The notes under the pieces were generated by a model. It was not told the origin of the DNA. It did not search any database and was given only the letters and a program-made list of their open reading frames with translations. A stretch of DNA of 13,728 nt from Rhodospirillales bacterium. GTDB taxonomy: Bacteria > Pseudomonadota > Alphaproteobacteria > MPNO01 > UBA2964. Below, one piece after another: positions 13,176 to 13,728 of the stretch. The stretch lies in NCBI GenBank assembly GCA_002727395.1, contig PBWY01000033.1:1-13728 (forward strand), written 5' to 3'. Every line of letters begins with the position of its first letter. Position 1 is the stretch's first letter. The translations under genes were made by a program, and so were the position numbers.

Positions 13176-13728
13176 CAACTCTAAAATCAGAATTTTTACA
13201 TACAATTCGCGAACGTGGTTTCATACATCAAACAACGGATGAAAGCACCCTGGATAAAATTTTAACAAGTGAAGAACCTGTAGTCGCATACTCAGGTTTT
13301 GATTGTACTGCCGACTCCCTCCACATTGGACATTTAATGCCAATCATGACATTGCGCTGGTATCAACACTGTGGTCACAAACCTATAGTTTTGATGGGTG
13401 GCGGCACTACCAAGGTTGGAGACCCTTCTGGAAAAGATGAAACAAGGAAACTTATTGATGAAGACAGCATTAACACCAACATAGAAGGAATTAAAGGAAC
13501 GTTTAAAAAATTTTTAACATTTGGCAAACGTCCTACCGATTCTAAGTTGGTAAACAATGCAGAATGGCTGGATAAATTAGAATACATTTCATTTCTCAGA
13601 GACTTTGGAAAACACTTCTCTATCAATCGAATGTTGTCATTTGACTCAGTAAAAATCCGACTGGAGCGAGAGCAAACACTGAGCTTTCTTGAATTTAATT
13701 ACATGATTTTACAAGCTTATGATTTTCT
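13172..13728 (+). CDS. tyrS: Tyrosyl-tRNA synthetase, N-terminal part (cut by window edge)
   Basis: This class I synthetase charges tRNA-Tyr. The 185 residues present include YSGFDCTADSLHIGH (40-54) with the HIGH signature at 51-54, LMGGGTTKVGDPSGKDETRK (74-93), NNAEWL (128-133), and NYMILQAYDF (176-185), which belongs to the tyrosine pocket. The KMSKS half and RNA-binding domain lie beyond the window. The start at ATG 13172 matches the family beginning 'MT-x-KSEFL'. An in-frame ATG at 13145 would add nine residues and is limited by a TAA just before it. The chosen start has no Shine-Dalgarno but overlaps the upstream small ORF by ATGA. Confidence 0.95.
   Translation, partial: MTTLKSEFLHTIRERGFIHQTTDESTLDKILTSEEPVVAYSGFDCTADSLHIGHLMPIMTLRWYQHCGHKPIVLMGGGTTKVGDPSGKDETRKLIDEDSINTNIEGIKGTFKKFLTFGKRPTDSKLVNNAEWLDKLEYISFLRDFGKHFSINRMLSFDSVKIRLEREQTLSFLEFNYMILQAYDF

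Noticed and set aside
13375..13626. Minus-strand open frame of 83 codons
   Set aside because: It is antisense to the conserved part of tyrS.
1..13728. Mobile element, phage, CRISPR or toxin-antitoxin content
   Set aside because: I found no transposase, integrase, regularly spaced direct repeats or paired small toxin-like genes on either strand.

Overview
The window reads as an AT-rich alphaproteobacterial chromosome segment, probably from a free-living, perhaps marine, member. This is inferred from gene content, not from a search. The clues are an alphaproteobacterial-looking elongator tRNA-Met, an IscR-like Rrf2 gene beside a cysteine desulfurase with a divergent COG2945-type alpha/beta hydrolase, and anmK lying close to tyrS. 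Genes are intact and tightly packed, several starts are TTG, and I see no insertion sequence, phage gene or CRISPR array. The window cuts one gene at each end.

Left part (1-6498, all minus strand): a surface-polysaccharide cluster. In transcription order it holds gmd (GDP-mannose 4,6-dehydratase), an Fcl/ColC-type epimerase-reductase, a ColD-type PLP dehydratase with His-His at the usual lysine position, a GT10 'fucosyltransferase', a PglK/MsbA-like ABC exporter, and the start of a further glycosyltransferase cut by the window edge. Gmd plus ColD plus an Fcl/ColC homologue is the known route to GDP-L-colitose (3,6-dideoxy-L-xylo-hexose). The best reading is therefore a colitose-bearing glycan, made on a lipid carrier and flipped by the ABC protein. 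The GT10 enzyme, a family normally known for fucose transfer, is the obvious candidate for moving colitose.

Middle (6741-9972, minus strand): a tRNA-Met gene and the unit rrf2 - cysteine desulfurase - [2Fe-2S] ferredoxin - mnmA. The desulfurase can feed sulfur to MnmA for 2-thiouridine at the tRNA wobble base. The layout resembles the Firmicutes cymR-yrvO-mnmA arrangement more than a full isc or suf operon, since no scaffold or SufBCD gene is present here. The Rrf2 protein lacks the three-cysteine cluster loop of E. coli IscR.

Right part (9973-13728): a divergent control region with two palindromes, the plus-strand alpha/beta hydrolase, minus-strand anmK converging on it, a plus-strand TauD/TfdA-type Fe(II)/2-oxoglutarate oxygenase of unknown substrate, and the 5' part of tyrS. 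A 19-codon ORF with a good Shine-Dalgarno overlaps the tyrS start codon by ATGA.

No gene-free stretch exceeds 300 bases. The longest are 6499-6740 and 9973-10202, and the signals seen in them are listed.
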